DNA from: Thermoleophilia bacterium
GTDB taxonomy: Bacteria; Actinomycetota; Thermoleophilia; Gaiellales; Gaiellaceae
NCBI GenBank assembly: GCA_020845695.1
Contig: JADLFG010000007.1
Location: forward strand, 1-64,000
DNA length: 64,000 nucleotides
Direction: 5' to 3'
Part shown: piece after piece, positions 17,853 through 26,769 of the stretch
Layout: each line of letters begins with the position of its first letter
Numbering within the stretch: position 1 is the first letter of the stretch
Translations under genes and position numbers: made by a program
The notes under the pieces: model-generated
Told to the model about the DNA's origin: nothing
The model's input: only the letters and a program-made list of their open reading frames with translations
Database searches by the model: none

Positions 17853-19124
17853 GTGAGCCGGACCCGACAGAGCCCCGACGTCGTCGTCGTCGGGGGCGGT
17901 GCGATCGGCGTCTGCGCTGCCTACGAGCTCGCCCGCCGCGGGGCCGCGGTCACGCTGCTCGAGCGGGGCGGCGAGCTCGCCTGGGGTTGCTCCGCCGGGA
18001 ACGCGGGGTTGATCACGCCGAGCCACGCGACGCCGCTCGCGAGCCCGGAGGCGCTCAGGGAGGGGTTGCGCTGGCTGTGGCGGCCCGACAGCCCCTTCTA
18101 CCTGCGTCCCCGGCCGGCCGTCCTGCCGTGGCTTGCCCGCTTCGTGCGAGCGTCGACGCCGGAGCGGGTGCGCGCGTCGACCCCGGTAATCCGTGCGCTG
18201 GCGGCGGCGAGCCTGGCGCAGCACGTCGAGCTCGCGGCCGCCGGCCTCGACACGGGCCTCGAGCGCCGCGGCACGCTCAGCGTCTACGAGGCGGAGGAGG
18301 CGTTCGCGCACGCCCGGGCGGAAGCGGCCGAGTCGGCGCGCGCCGGCGCGCGTGCCGAGGTGCTCGACCCGGCCGTGGCGCGCGAGCTCGAGCCCTCGCT
18401 GGCGGCGGACATCGCCGGCGCCATCCTCCACCCGGACGACGCCCACTGCGATCCGCTGCGGTTCGTCCACGCGGTCGGCGCCGCCGCCGCCGAGGCGGGG
18501 GCGGCGATCCGCACGCGCGTCGAGGTGCTCGGGCTGCGGCGCTCGGCCGGACGTGTGGACGCGGTGGTGACCACGACCGGCGACGTGGCGGCCGGCGAGG
18601 TCGTGCTCGCCGCGGGGGTCTGGACGCCCGTGCTCGCCCGCCCGCTCGGCCTCTACGTGCCTGTCGAGGGTGGCAAGGGCTACCACGTCGACTTCGAGGC
18701 GGCAGACGGCGACCCGGGGCTGCCGACCTGGTTCGACGAGGCCCGCGTGATCGCGACCCCGCTGCCCGGGAGGCTCCGCCTCGCGGGAACGCTCGAGCTT
18801 GCCGGCCTCGACCTCAGCGTCGACCGCCGGCGGGTCGACGCGATCGTCCGCGCCGGCCAGCGCGGCCTGCGCGGGCTCGAGGGGCGGCGCGTGCTCGAGG
18901 TCTGGCGGGGCTTGCGGCCGTGCACTCCCGACGGACTACCGATCGTGGGCAGACCGCCGGCATACGAGAACCTCGCGCTCGCCACCGGGCACGCGATGAT
19001 GGGGCTGACGCTCGCCCCGGTCACCGGCCGGCTCGTTGCCGAGCTCCTGACCGGCGACGAGCCAAGCCAGGACGTGCGACCGCTGCGCCCGGAGCGCTTC
19101 CAGCCGCTGCTCGGTCGCGACTGA
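17853..19124 (+). CDS. FAD-dependent D-amino-acid dehydrogenase/oxidase (DadA/DAO family)
   Basis: A 423-residue flavoprotein. The FAD-binding motif VVVGGGAIGVCAAYELARRG lies at residues 10-29, followed by CSAGNAGLI, typical of the DadA/GlyOx (DAO) family. The C-terminal half contains GGKGYHVDF and the closing GLRPCTPDGLPIVGRPP and ATGHAMMGLTLAP motifs. It probably oxidises a D- or N-substituted amino acid to the keto acid, with electrons passed to the respiratory chain. A GTG start follows TAGCCT (17840-17845) by 7 bases. A cupin gene follows after 3 bases and is likely co-transcribed. Confidence 0.85.
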   Translation: MSRTRQSPDVVVVGGGAIGVCAAYELARRGAAVTLLERGGELAWGCSAGNAGLITPSHATPLASPEALREGLRWLWRPDSPFYLRPRPAVLPWLARFVRASTPERVRASTPVIRALAAASLAQHVELAAAGLDTGLERRGTLSVYEAEEAFAHARAEAAESARAGARAEVLDPAVARELEPSLAADIAGAILHPDDAHCDPLRFVHAVGAAAAEAGAAIRTRVEVLGLRRSAGRVDAVVTTTGDVAAGEVVLAAGVWTPVLARPLGLYVPVEGGKGYHVDFEAADGDPGLPTWFDEARVIATPLPGRLRLAGTLELAGLDLSVDRRRVDAIVRAGQRGLRGLEGRRVLEVWRGLRPCTPDGLPIVGRPPAYENLALATGHAMMGLTLAPVTGRLVAELLTGDEPSQDVRPLRPERFQPLLGRD

Positions 19125-19127
19125 GCG

Positions 19128-19616
19128 ATGAACGTCTTCGCCGACGACTGGGACGTCGAGCAGTCGCAGCCCGGGTTCACGTGGAAGCGGATCCGGCTCG
19201 GCCGCCGACTCGGCGGCGAGCTGCTCGGCGCGAGCGTGTACGAGCTCCCGCCCGGGGAGCGCTCCTGGCCCTACCACCTCCACCACGCGAACGAGGAGCT
19301 CCTGCTCGTGCTCGAGGGCTCGCCGACGCTCCGGACGCCCGACGGGGAGCGCGAGCTCGCGCCCGGCGACGCGGCGCTCTTCCGGCGCGGGGCCGAAGGG
19401 GCGCACCAGGTTCTCAACCGCTCCGACCGGCCGTGCCGGATCCTGGTCGTCGCGACGATGCTCGAGCCCGAGATCACCGAGTACCCGGAGTCCGGCAAGA
19501 TCGGCCTGTTCGCCGGCGAGGCTCCGGGCGGGGCGCGGGCGTTTCGGCTGCACGGGTTCTTCCGCACCGACGAGGTCGGGTACTTCGATCGCGAGCCGCC
19601 GGCCGGCTCGGCGTAG
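19128..19616 (+). CDS. Cupin-domain protein
   Basis: A 162-residue single-cupin protein. Motif 1 reads PGERSWPYHLHHANEELLLV, with the metal-binding His/His/Glu pattern, and motif 2 reads LAPGDAALFRRGAEGAHQVL, with the final His. The C-terminal tail (EITEYPESGKIGLFAG) resembles small cupins that sit beside amino-acid oxidases. The function could be isomerase, dioxygenase or sugar/amino-acid binding; no substrate can be assigned. It follows the flavoprotein gene after 3 bases, so the two probably act together. Confidence 0.85.
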   Translation: MNVFADDWDVEQSQPGFTWKRIRLGRRLGGELLGASVYELPPGERSWPYHLHHANEELLLVLEGSPTLRTPDGERELAPGDAALFRRGAEGAHQVLNRSDRPCRILVVATMLEPEITEYPESGKIGLFAGEAPGGARAFRLHGFFRTDEVGYFDREPPAGSA

Positions 19617-19701
19617 GGCAGCGCGGCCTCCCCGGCTACGATTCCGCTCGCGGGGCCGATCCACGGGCTCCCGCTCGAGCTCATGAGGGAGGAGGCCGCC
19701 C

Positions 19702-20457
19702 GTGTCGGGGCATAGCAAGTGGTCGACGATCAAGCACAAGAAGGGCGCCGCCGACGCGAAGCGCGGCCAGCTCTTCTCCAAGCTCGCGCGCGCGATCATC
19801 GTGGCGGCGCGGGAGGGAGGCCCCGACCCGGAGGGGAACCTCGCGCTCGCGAACGCGATCGAGAAGGCGCGCGAGGCGTCGATGCCGAAGGACAACATCG
19901 AGCGCGCGATCGCGCGCGGCTCGGGCGCCGGCGCGGACAGCGAGGCGTACGAGCACGTCGTCTACGAGGGCTACGGGCCCGCCGGGGTGGCGTTGCTGGT
20001 CGAGGCGCTGACCGACAATCGCAACCGTACCGCCTCGGACGTGCGGCATCTCTTCGCGAAGAACGACGGCAACCTCGGCACGTCGGGCGCGGTCGCCTGG
20101 CTGTTCGAGCGCAAGGGCGTGATCATCGTCGACGCCGACCGGGCGGACGAGGACGAGCTGACGCTCGCGGCCGCCGACGCAGGCGCCGAGGACGTGGCCC
20201 TCGACGGCTCGACGTTCCAGGTCACGACCGCTCCCGAAGATCTGGCGGCGGTGCGCTCCGCGCTCGAGACGGCCGGGATCGCGTTCGAGTCGGCGGCCCT
20301 GACGATGGTCCCGAAGACGACCGTCGAGGTCGCCGACGAGGGGGCGGCCCGCAAGCTTGTGCGGCTGATGGACGCGCTCGAGGACAACGACGATGTCCAG
20401 GGCGTCTACGCGAACTTCGACATCCCCGAGCGCGTGCTCGAGGCCGTTACCGCGTAG
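19702..20457 (+). CDS. yebC: YebC/PmpR-family protein
   Basis: A 251-residue protein starting with the hallmark SGHSKWSTIKHKKGAADAKR, continuing with LFSKLARAI and NLGTSGAVAWLFERKG. YebC-family proteins act as transcriptional regulators in some bacteria and, in one subfamily, as translation factors that relieve ribosome stalling. The GTG start has a good Shine-Dalgarno (GGGAGGAGG, 19685-19693). In many actinobacteria it sits next to ruvCAB, as here, except that two secreted-protein genes on the opposite strand intervene (20492-23565). Confidence 0.95.
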   Translation: MSGHSKWSTIKHKKGAADAKRGQLFSKLARAIIVAAREGGPDPEGNLALANAIEKAREASMPKDNIERAIARGSGAGADSEAYEHVVYEGYGPAGVALLVEALTDNRNRTASDVRHLFAKNDGNLGTSGAVAWLFERKGVIIVDADRADEDELTLAAADAGAEDVALDGSTFQVTTAPEDLAAVRSALETAGIAFESAALTMVPKTTVEVADEGAARKLVRLMDALEDNDDVQGVYANFDIPERVLEAVTA

Positions 20458-20477
20458 GGGCGGGTCCTGACCCGCCC
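20458..20477. terminator. Terminator hairpin between yebC and the convergent repeat protein
   Basis: GGGCGGGTC (20458-20466) and GACCCGCCC (20469-20477) with a 2-base loop, beginning right at the yebC stop codon. It is a member of the palindrome family also found at 394-422 and 10331-10350. Confidence 0.7.
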
Positions 20478-20491
20478 GGCGGGCGGGACGG

Positions 20492-21595
20492 TCAGGCGGG
20501 CCGCGGCACGCGCACGGGCTGGCTCCACCGCTCGACGTTTCCGGCGGCGTCGGTGAGCGTGACGCGCACCCGCGCGTCGCCGCCCGCTATGTCGGAGCGG
20601 ATCCGCATCGTCGCGGTTCGCATGCCGATGCGGAACGTGACCCATTTCACCTGCAGGACGCGGCCCCGGCGGATCAGCTCGATCTTCACGTCGAGCGTCT
20701 CTTCGGTCCGGATCTCGACGTCGAGGTAGCGCTTGCCCGCCGCCTTGCGGGTCGAGGCCCCGCGCACCTCGGCGTCGACCGCGTCGTCGACGAAGACGGC
20801 GGTCACGGACCGGTCGGCGGTCATCGACGCGGTGCAGGTGGCGCCCGACGAGGACTGGCAGCCCTCCCAGTGACCGAAGCGCCAGCCGTCCGCGGCGGCC
20901 GCGGTGAGGGTCACGGTCGTTCCGCTCGGGTAGGTCTCGCCGCAGTCGGCGCCGCAGGAGATCCCGTCGGGCGAGCTGGTCACGGTGCCCGAGCCCTCCG
21001 TCTCGACCGCGAGCGTGTGCGTGGGGGTGGGCGCGTCGAACGTCGCGGTCACCGTCCGCGCGGCGGTCATCGCCAGCGTGCACGCGCCGGTGCCGGTGCA
21101 GGCGCCGCTCCAGCCGGTGAAGGTCGAGCCGGCCGCGGCTGCGGCGGTCAGGGTCACTGTCGTTCCCTCCGCATAGGTCTCCGCGCAGTCGGCGCCGCAC
21201 GAGATCCCCGCGGGCGAGCTAGTCACCGTTCCGGAGCCGGTCCCGGCTCTGGCGGCGCTGAGCAGATAGGCGCGCCTGAACGTGACCGTGACGGTGCGGT
21301 CCACGTTCTGGTTCACGATCAGGCACTCGTTGCCCGTGACCAGATCGCAGCCGGCCCAGCTCGCGACCGTGCCGGCGGGGATCGCGATCAGCCCGACCGT
21401 GGTCGTGGTCGCGTAGACCTCGGTGCAGTCGCCGGTCTTCTCGACGCCGTCCCAGTCGCAGTCGAAGCCGGCGCCGCCGACGCTGCCGTTGCCGCTGCCC
21501 GTCGTCGCGACGGTGAGCGTCCAGGCGGATGCCACCTGGGGCAGAATCAGCCCGAGCGCCAGGACGAACGCGAACGTGGCGAGCCGCCGTCTCAC
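20492..21595 (-). CDS. Secreted protein with divergent InlB-type beta repeats
   Basis: A 367-residue exported protein. The signal peptide (about residues 1-24, cleaved near VASA) is followed by three repeats of about 75 residues with the pattern GSGTVTSSPxGISCGADC, then YxxGTTVTLTA, then FTGWSGAC and VTATF. This is the divergent InlB B-repeat type, here with paired cysteines likely to form disulfides. A C-terminal beta domain (about 275-367, ending in a Fn3-like DAAGNVERWSQPVRVPRPA) closes the protein. It is a probable surface or matrix protein. The gene at 22045-23565 encodes the same repeat, so the two are paralogous neighbours. Confidence 0.82.
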   Translation of the reverse strand: MRRRLATFAFVLALGLILPQVASAWTLTVATTGSGNGSVGGAGFDCDWDGVEKTGDCTEVYATTTTVGLIAIPAGTVASWAGCDLVTGNECLIVNQNVDRTVTVTFRRAYLLSAARAGTGSGTVTSSPAGISCGADCAETYAEGTTVTLTAAAAAGSTFTGWSGACTGTGACTLAMTAARTVTATFDAPTPTHTLAVETEGSGTVTSSPDGISCGADCGETYPSGTTVTLTAAAADGWRFGHWEGCQSSSGATCTASMTADRSVTAVFVDDAVDAEVRGASTRKAAGKRYLDVEIRTEETLDVKIELIRRGRVLQVKWVTFRIGMRTATMRIRSDIAGGDARVRVTLTDAAGNVERWSQPVRVPRPA

Positions 21596-22044
21596 CGGGA
21601 GCCGATCGTACGGGGCGAGGATCCTTCTGTCAACGACGCGGCCGCCCGGGCGTTCGACCGGAGCGCGGCGGCGGGGGCGGCGGCGGCAACCCGTGTGGGG
21701 GCCGGGCTTGTCCGGCCCCCACCGGTCTCGTGAGGTCTGTTCGGGTCGGTTCGGGCGGGACGAGTCCCGCCCCCTACATCTTCCTTGCCCGCGCGGTGGT
21801 GCGGCGGTCGCGGCAGCCGCTGTCGGGGCCGGATTGGTCCGGCCCGCAACCGGTCTCGGGCCCGTTGCTCGGGTCGGCTCGGGCGAGCGTAGGCGGCGAG
21901 GTGGTTGCCGCCGGCGGGGTGTTCGAGGCCGTGGCCGCGAGGGGCCTCAGCGCGGTCCCAGATCGAGCAGCGTGATCCGCACCTCTCGTGGCCGGAGACA
22001 CGACCATGGGTCGCGGGCAACGTGGCATCGCGTCGATGCTCAGT
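21596..22044. repeat. 450-bp intergenic region made of duplicated palindromic units
   Basis: No gene is seen between the two repeat-protein genes. Unit 1 (21697-21757) and unit 2 (21825-21885) are imperfect copies 128 bases apart. Each starts with a GGGGCCGG/CCGGCCC palindrome (arms 21695-21705/21712-21722 and 21826-21833/21838-21845), continues with ACCGGTCTCG and ends with TCGGGTCGG(T/C)TCGGGC. A third palindrome, GGGCGGGA/TCCCGCCC, is at 21753-21760/21765-21772. This looks like a REP/BIME-style cluster. The stretch 21890-22044 holds nothing recognised. Confidence 0.65.
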
Positions 22045-23565
22045 CTACGGGCAGCTCACGCGGCTCTCGAGGCCGCTGCAGCTGTCGAAGCCGCCGCCGC
22101 CGTTACCGAAGTCGGTGCCGCGGCCGCCGCTCAGGACGTCGGGGCTCCCGCCGCCGGAGAGCTGGTCCTGGCCCTTGCCTCCGATCAGCGTGTCCGCGCC
22201 GGACTGGCCGTAGAGCTGGTCGTTGCCCGCGCCGCCGTTGAGCGTGTCCGAGCCGCCGCCGCCGTAGATCGTGTCGTTGCCGGCGGCCCCCTTGAGGACG
22301 TCGTCGCCCCCGCCGCCGCGGATCACGTCGTTGCCGCCGAGGCCGCAGATCACCTCGTCCGCTGCGGTGCCGACGAGGATGTCGTTGCCGGGCGTGCCGG
22401 TGATATCGCACGCGCCGCCTCCGCCGCCGGACGTGTTGAACGTGGCCCCGACCGACTTGGCGGCGTCCATCGTCACGTTGCAGGCGCCGGTGCCGGAACA
22501 GGCGCCGCTCCAGCCCGTAAAGACGGAGCCGGCCGCCGCGCTCGCCGCGAGCGAGACGACCGAGCCGGTCGCGAAGTTGCCGGTGCAGGTCGCGCCGCAG
22601 TTGATCCCGCCCGGGGCGCTCGACACGGTGCCGGAGCCGCTGCCGCCCTTCGCCACGGCGAGCGGCATCGTTCCGGCGGGACCGGTCGTGAACGTCGCCG
22701 TGACGTTCTTCGCCCCGTCCATCGTCAGGTTGCAGGTGAGGCCGGTGCCCGCGCAGGCGCCGCTCCAGCCGGCGAAGTTCGAGCCTGCGGCGGCGGCAGC
22801 GGTCAGAGTTACGCCGCTGCCGGCGGCGAAGTTGCCGCTGCAGGTCGCGCCGCAGGCGATCCCGACCGGGGCACTCGTGACGGTGCCCGTGCCGGAGCCG
22901 GACCGCGTCACGGTCACCGGGTGGGTCGGGGTGGCGGTGAAGACGGCAGTGGCGCTGAAGTCCGCGATCATGTTCGCGACGCACGGGTTCGTGGCGGGCG
23001 TGCCGGTGCAGTCACCGGCCCAGGCCGTGAACGTCGAGCCCGGGCTGGCGGTCGGGGTGAGCGTGACGATCGTCCCGTCGACGAAGATGTTCGAGCAGGT
23101 CGCGCCGCAGTCGATCCCCACGGGGGCGCTCGCGACCGTGCCGGCGCCGGTGCCTGCCTTCGTCACGGTCATCGTCCAGAAGACCGGAAACCACCAGAAG
23201 TCGAAGTCCGCGGAGACGGTCGTATCGCCGAGCATGACGATGTTGCAGTCGTTCCCGGCCGGGGTGCCGGCGCAGGCGCCGCCCCAGGCGGCGTGGTAGA
23301 AGAGCCAGCTCGAGGCCCACGGTGTGAGCGTGGTCACGTCCCACCAGTCGTAGATCGCCGAGCACTCGAAGTCGGGGCAGTCGATCCCGTCGAGGCTCGT
23401 GACGCCGCCGCCGCCGTCGACGATGCTGACGTCGAGCTGGTAGCAGAAGAGGTCGAGCCACGACTCGCAGTTGTCCGCGGTCGCGTTCGCGGCCGCGGGC
23501 ACGGCTGCCCCGATCGCCGAAGCGGCGAGCAGGCCGCAGAGGAACACGAGCAGTCGGCGCTTCAT
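22045..23565 (-). CDS. Secreted protein with InlB-type repeats and C-terminal RTX calcium-binding repeats
   Basis: A 506-residue exported protein. After a signal peptide (about residues 1-28, ending AAANA) come four or more divergent InlB-type repeats (GSGTGTVTSAPVGIACGATC and relatives, each with FxGWSGAC). A Gly-rich linker leads to six or so RTX nonapeptides (GGNDVIRGGGGDDVLKGAAG and following, about residues 405-495), which bind calcium in a beta roll. RTX repeats normally mark proteins that fold outside the cell. No protease or lipase domain is present, so a structural or adhesive role is inferred. It shares its repeat with the neighbour at 20492-21595. Confidence 0.85.
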   Translation of the reverse strand: MKRRLLVFLCGLLAASAIGAAVPAAANATADNCESWLDLFCYQLDVSIVDGGGGVTSLDGIDCPDFECSAIYDWWDVTTLTPWASSWLFYHAAWGGACAGTPAGNDCNIVMLGDTTVSADFDFWWFPVFWTMTVTKAGTGAGTVASAPVGIDCGATCSNIFVDGTIVTLTPTASPGSTFTAWAGDCTGTPATNPCVANMIADFSATAVFTATPTHPVTVTRSGSGTGTVTSAPVGIACGATCSGNFAAGSGVTLTAAAAAGSNFAGWSGACAGTGLTCNLTMDGAKNVTATFTTGPAGTMPLAVAKGGSGSGTVSSAPGGINCGATCTGNFATGSVVSLAASAAAGSVFTGWSGACSGTGACNVTMDAAKSVGATFNTSGGGGGACDITGTPGNDILVGTAADEVICGLGGNDVIRGGGGDDVLKGAAGNDTIYGGGGSDTLNGGAGNDQLYGQSGADTLIGGKGQDQLSGGGSPDVLSGGRGTDFGNGGGGFDSCSGLESRVSCP

Positions 23566-23677
23566 GGCTCCCCCTCTCGACGTGTGACTTGATCGTAGGG
23601 ACGGTGCCGGACGGCGGCGATCACCCGGCCGGGGGAGGCGGCGCAGGAACGTCCGAGCCCGCGCCTAACCTCTGCCT

Positions 23678-24175
23678 GTGACGGTTCTCGGGATCGACCC
23701 GGGCACTGCTGCGTGCGGCTACGGCGTTGTCCGGCGCTCGGGCAGCCGGCTCAGCGCGTCCGACCACGGCTGGTGGGCGACGCCGGCCCGGGAGCGGCCG
23801 GAGTTGCGCCTGAAGCGGATCCACGACGAGGTCGCCGAGCTGATCGCCCGCCACGCGCCCGAGGCGGTCGCGATCGAGGAGTCGTACGTGGGCGCGGACG
23901 CGCGCACGGCGCTCTCGGTCGGGCAGGCGCGCGGCGCGGCGCTCGTCGCCTGCGCCAGCGCGGGCGTCACGTGCGTCGAGTACCCGCCGGCGACGGTGAA
24001 GCAGGCGGTCTGCGGCTACGGGCGCGCCGACAAGGCGCAGGTGCAGCGGATGGTGCGCGCGATCCTCCTCCTCGACGAGGACCCGACGCCCCACCACGCG
24101 GCCGACGCGCTGGCGGTCGCGATCTGCCACGCGCTCGCCTCGCCCCTCCTCGCCCTGGCCGGGGGACGGCGGTGA
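23678..24175 (+). CDS. ruvC: Crossover junction endodeoxyribonuclease RuvC
   Basis: A 165-residue Holliday-junction resolvase. The catalytic acidic residues appear in [15 protein letters not shown] (Asp6), AIEESYVG (Glu) and [13 protein letters not shown] (Asp near the C-terminus). It cleaves four-way junctions delivered by RuvAB. The GTG start at 23678 follows TAACCT (23666-23671) by 6 bases, a leaderless layout. The stop overlaps the ruvA start (GTGA), so ruvC-ruvA-ruvB is one operon. Confidence 0.95.
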   Translation: MTVLGIDPGTAACGYGVVRRSGSRLSASDHGWWATPARERPELRLKRIHDEVAELIARHAPEAVAIEESYVGADARTALSVGQARGAALVACASAGVTCVEYPPATVKQAVCGYGRADKAQVQRMVRAILLLDEDPTPHHAADALAVAICHALASPLLALAGGRR

Positions 24176-24741
24176 TCGCGCGCCTGCGCGGCCGGCCGGC
24201 CGCGCTCGACGCGGACGGGCTCGTCGTCGAGGTCGGCGGCGTCGGCTACCGCGTGCTCGCGACCGAGAGCGTCCTGCGCCGGGCCGAGGGGGCGGACGAG
24301 GTGACGCTCGAAACCCATCTGCACGTGCGCGAGGACGCGCTCCAGCTCTACGGCTTCGCGAGCGTCGAGGAGCGCCGGCTGTTCGAGCTCCTGCTCGGCG
24401 TCACCGGGGTCGGCCCGAAGATGGCGCTCGCGATCGTCTCCGCCCACGCACCGGGCGACGTCAGGCGAGCGGTCGTCACGGAGGATCTCGCGCTCTTCCA
24501 GGCGGTGCCCGGGATCGGGCGCAAGCTCGCCCAGCGGGTCGTGCTCGAGCTGAAGGAGAAGGTCGCGCCGCTTGCCGCGGTCGGGCTCCCGGTCGCCGGG
24601 GCGGGCGACGGTCACGCCGTCGCGCGGGACGCGCTCGTCGAGCTCGGCTTCACCGTCGTCGAGGCGGAGCAGCGGCTCGCCCGCATCGATCCCGATCTAC
24701 CCCCGTCCGAGCGGGTGCGGGAGGCGCTCCGAGCGGCATGA
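24172..24741 (+). CDS. ruvA: Holliday junction branch migration protein RuvA
   Basis: A 189-residue junction-binding protein. The N-terminal OB domain ends in LQLYGFAS, the tandem helix-hairpin-helix motifs are [15 protein letters not shown] and [19 protein letters not shown], and the C-terminal domain III ([15 protein letters not shown]) contacts RuvB. The true start is the GTG at 24172, overlapping the ruvC stop codon; the longer upstream frame is not coding. The gene overlaps ruvB by 4 bases. Confidence 0.94.
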   Translation: MIARLRGRPAALDADGLVVEVGGVGYRVLATESVLRRAEGADEVTLETHLHVREDALQLYGFASVEERRLFELLLGVTGVGPKMALAIVSAHAPGDVRRAVVTEDLALFQAVPGIGRKLAQRVVLELKEKVAPLAAVGLPVAGAGDGHAVARDALVELGFTVVEAEQRLARIDPDLPPSERVREALRAA

Positions 24742-25751
24742 CCGGGCGTGTCACGGCGGCGGTGCTCGTTCCCGAGGAGGAGGAGCTCGAGGGCTCGCTC
24801 CGGCCGCGGCGGCTGGCCGAGTTCGTCGGCCAGGAGCGGATCAAGGAGCAGCTCGCGATCGTGCTCGAGGCGGCGAAGGGGAGGGGGGAGGCGCTCGACC
24901 ACGTCTTGCTCGCCGGCCCGCCGGGGCTCGGCAAGACGAGCCTCGCCTTCATCATCCGGGAGGAGCTCGGTGCCGGCATCCGCTGCGTCGCCGGGCCCGC
25001 GCTCGAGCGCAAGGGCGACCTCGCCGCGATCCTGACGTCGCTCGAGCCGCACGACGTCCTGTTCGTCGACGAGATCCACCGGCTCAACCGGGCCGTCGAG
25101 GAGATCCTCTACCCGGCGCTCGAGGACTTCAGGCTCGACATCATCGTCGGGCAGGGCCCAGCGGCGCGCACGCTCACGCTCGACCTGCCGCCGTTCACGC
25201 TCGTGGGCGCGACCACTCGCACCGGACTCCTGACGACGCCCCTGCGCGATCGCTTCGGGATGACCTACCGGCTCGACTACTACGGGCCCGCCGAGCTCGG
25301 GCGGATCGTGCGGCGCTCGGCCCGGATCCTCGGTGTCGAGATCGAGGCGGCGGCGGCGGAGGAGATCGCGCGCCGCTCCCGCGGGACGCCACGCGTCGCG
25401 AACCGGATCCTGCGGCGGGTGCGCGACTTCGCCGAGGTCCGTCACGACGGCGCGGTCACGCTCGAGGTCGCCCGGGCCGGCCTCGCGCTGCTCGAGGTCG
25501 ACGGCGAGGGGCTCGAGCGGATCGACCGTGAGCTGCTCGCGGCGATCGCGCACAAGTTCGGGGGCGGGCCGGTCGGCCTCTCCACTCTCGCCGTCGCGCT
25601 CGGCGAGGAGCCGGATACGATCGAGGACGTGTACGAGCCGTACCTGCTCCAGCTCGGCCTGATCCAGCGGACACCGCGCGGGCGGATCGTGACGGAGCTC
25701 GGGCGCGCCCACGTCGGCGCGCGGGGCGACGACGAGAGCCGGCTCTTCTGA
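24738..25751 (+). CDS. ruvB: Holliday junction branch migration ATPase RuvB
   Basis: A 337-residue AAA+ motor. Walker A is [11 protein letters not shown], Walker B is [11 protein letters not shown], the sensor is [18 protein letters not shown], and the C-terminal winged helix (about residues 265-337) contacts DNA. It drives branch migration of Holliday junctions with RuvA. The length is normal. The ATG overlaps the ruvA stop codon; the stop codon overlaps the start of the next unknown gene (TGATG). Confidence 0.96.
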   Translation: MTGRVTAAVLVPEEEELEGSLRPRRLAEFVGQERIKEQLAIVLEAAKGRGEALDHVLLAGPPGLGKTSLAFIIREELGAGIRCVAGPALERKGDLAAILTSLEPHDVLFVDEIHRLNRAVEEILYPALEDFRLDIIVGQGPAARTLTLDLPPFTLVGATTRTGLLTTPLRDRFGMTYRLDYYGPAELGRIVRRSARILGVEIEAAAAEEIARRSRGTPRVANRILRRVRDFAEVRHDGAVTLEVARAGLALLEVDGEGLERIDRELLAAIAHKFGGGPVGLSTLAVALGEEPDTIEDVYEPYLLQLGLIQRTPRGRIVTELGRAHVGARGDDESRLF

Positions 25752-26116
25752 TGCCGGAGCTCTGGGTGCCGGGGGCGGCGGGCCCCTCGCTCGAGGACTT
25801 CGTCGCCCGGCTGCACAAGACGATCGAGAGCTTCGCGGCCCGGCGGGGCTGGGACGAAGCGGTCGTCGAGGTGCTGCTCCACGACGGGCAGCGCCTCGCC
25901 CTCCACTCGATCCGGCCCGAGCCCGGCTACGGGTTCCTCACCCTCTGCCCCTACCCGGAAGACGAGGCCCGGCCCTGGCCGAAGCGGAGCGACGGCGGCG
26001 GCTGCCCGCCCGAGGAGGTGATCGTGCCGGTCGGATCGATCGTCAGGATCACGCTCGGCGAGGCGGGCGAGCGGCGCTCGCGCTTCGGCTTCAGCGTCGC
26101 CGAGGCGGCCGAGTGA
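25751..26116 (+). CDS. Protein of unknown function downstream of ruvB (121 aa)
   Basis: A 121-residue soluble protein. The N-terminal part (residues 12-35) is helical, the middle (about 36-70) beta-rich (AVVEVLLHDGQRLALHSI; YGFLTLCPYP), and a second beta stretch (VIVPVGSIVRITL) resembles a small barrel. I do not recognise the family. Start and stop overlap ruvB and the CDGSH gene respectively, so it is translated as part of the ruv operon, which suggests a stable association but not a function. Confidence 0.7.
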   Translation: MPELWVPGAAGPSLEDFVARLHKTIESFAARRGWDEAVVEVLLHDGQRLALHSIRPEPGYGFLTLCPYPEDEARPWPKRSDGGGCPPEEVIVPVGSIVRITLGEAGERRSRFGFSVAEAAE

Positions 26117-26529
26117 GCGAGCCCGGGCCGCTGATCAAGGTCCGCGTCAACGGGTCGTACCTCGTCTCCGGCGGTGTTTCGATCGAGGACGCGGCCGGAA
26201 GGCCGCTCGAGGCCGGGGAGCCCTACGCGCTCTGCCGCTGCGGCGGCTCGGCGAGCAAGCCGTTCTGCGACGGCTCGCACAAGCGCCGCGGCTTCGACGG
26301 CACGGAGACCGCCGATCGCGAGCCCCGCGGCGAGCCGGCGGACGAGCCGCCGCGGATCGTCGTCTCGAAGGACGGCCCCTACCTGGTCTCCGGCGGGATC
26401 CCGCTCGTCTCCGCCGACGGCACCCCCTACGGGGCGCGGGCGAGCTACGCGCTCTGCCGGTGCGGCGGCTCGGCGGGCAAGCCGTTCTGCGACGGTACCC
26501 ACCGGACGCGCGGGTTTCGGGCGGGGTAG
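26113..26529 (+). CDS. Protein with two CDGSH iron-sulfur domains
   Basis: A 138-residue protein with two copies of the CDGSH 2Fe-2S motif: CRCGGSASKPFCDGSHK (about residues 37-53) and CRCGGSAGKPFCDGTHR (about 117-133). Each has the C-x-C-x7-C-x3-H ligand set (three Cys and one His). Each is preceded by a matching YLVSGG strand, so the protein is an internal duplication. CDGSH proteins bind redox-active, labile 2Fe-2S clusters and take part in electron or cluster transfer. It starts with GTG overlapping the previous stop codon, at the end of the ruv operon. Confidence 0.9.
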   Translation: MSEPGPLIKVRVNGSYLVSGGVSIEDAAGRPLEAGEPYALCRCGGSASKPFCDGSHKRRGFDGTETADREPRGEPADEPPRIVVSKDGPYLVSGGIPLVSADGTPYGARASYALCRCGGSAGKPFCDGTHRTRGFRAG

Positions 26530-26573
26530 CGCGGCCGGTCGGCGCCCGCGGCCAGCGCATCGCGATACGACCC

Positions 26574-26690
26574 AGGGGTCAGACCCCGGGGTCTGACCCC
26601 TCCCGAAGACGGCTCCCGGTGCGGCTCGGCCGCAGGGATCTGAGTCTGTCCCCAGCAAGGGGTCTGACCCCCGGCGGAGGGGTCTGACCT
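26574..26690. repeat. GGGGTCTGACCCC repeat cluster
   Basis: A 28-bp perfect palindrome with no spacer (26574-26587 against 26588-26601) is built from two inverted copies of AGGGGTCAGACCCC. Two further direct copies of AGGGGTCTGACC lie at 26658-26671 and 26678-26690. The cluster sits between the convergent CDGSH gene and the gene ending at 26770 and may also stop transcription. No gene is seen from 26530 to 26769. Confidence 0.75.
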
Positions 26691-26769
26691 CCAGCGGGCG
26701 CTTCCGGCGGACGGGCGGGCCGTGTCCCTTCGCGCAGTCCTCCGCGCCCGTCAGACCTCTCTGGGCCCG

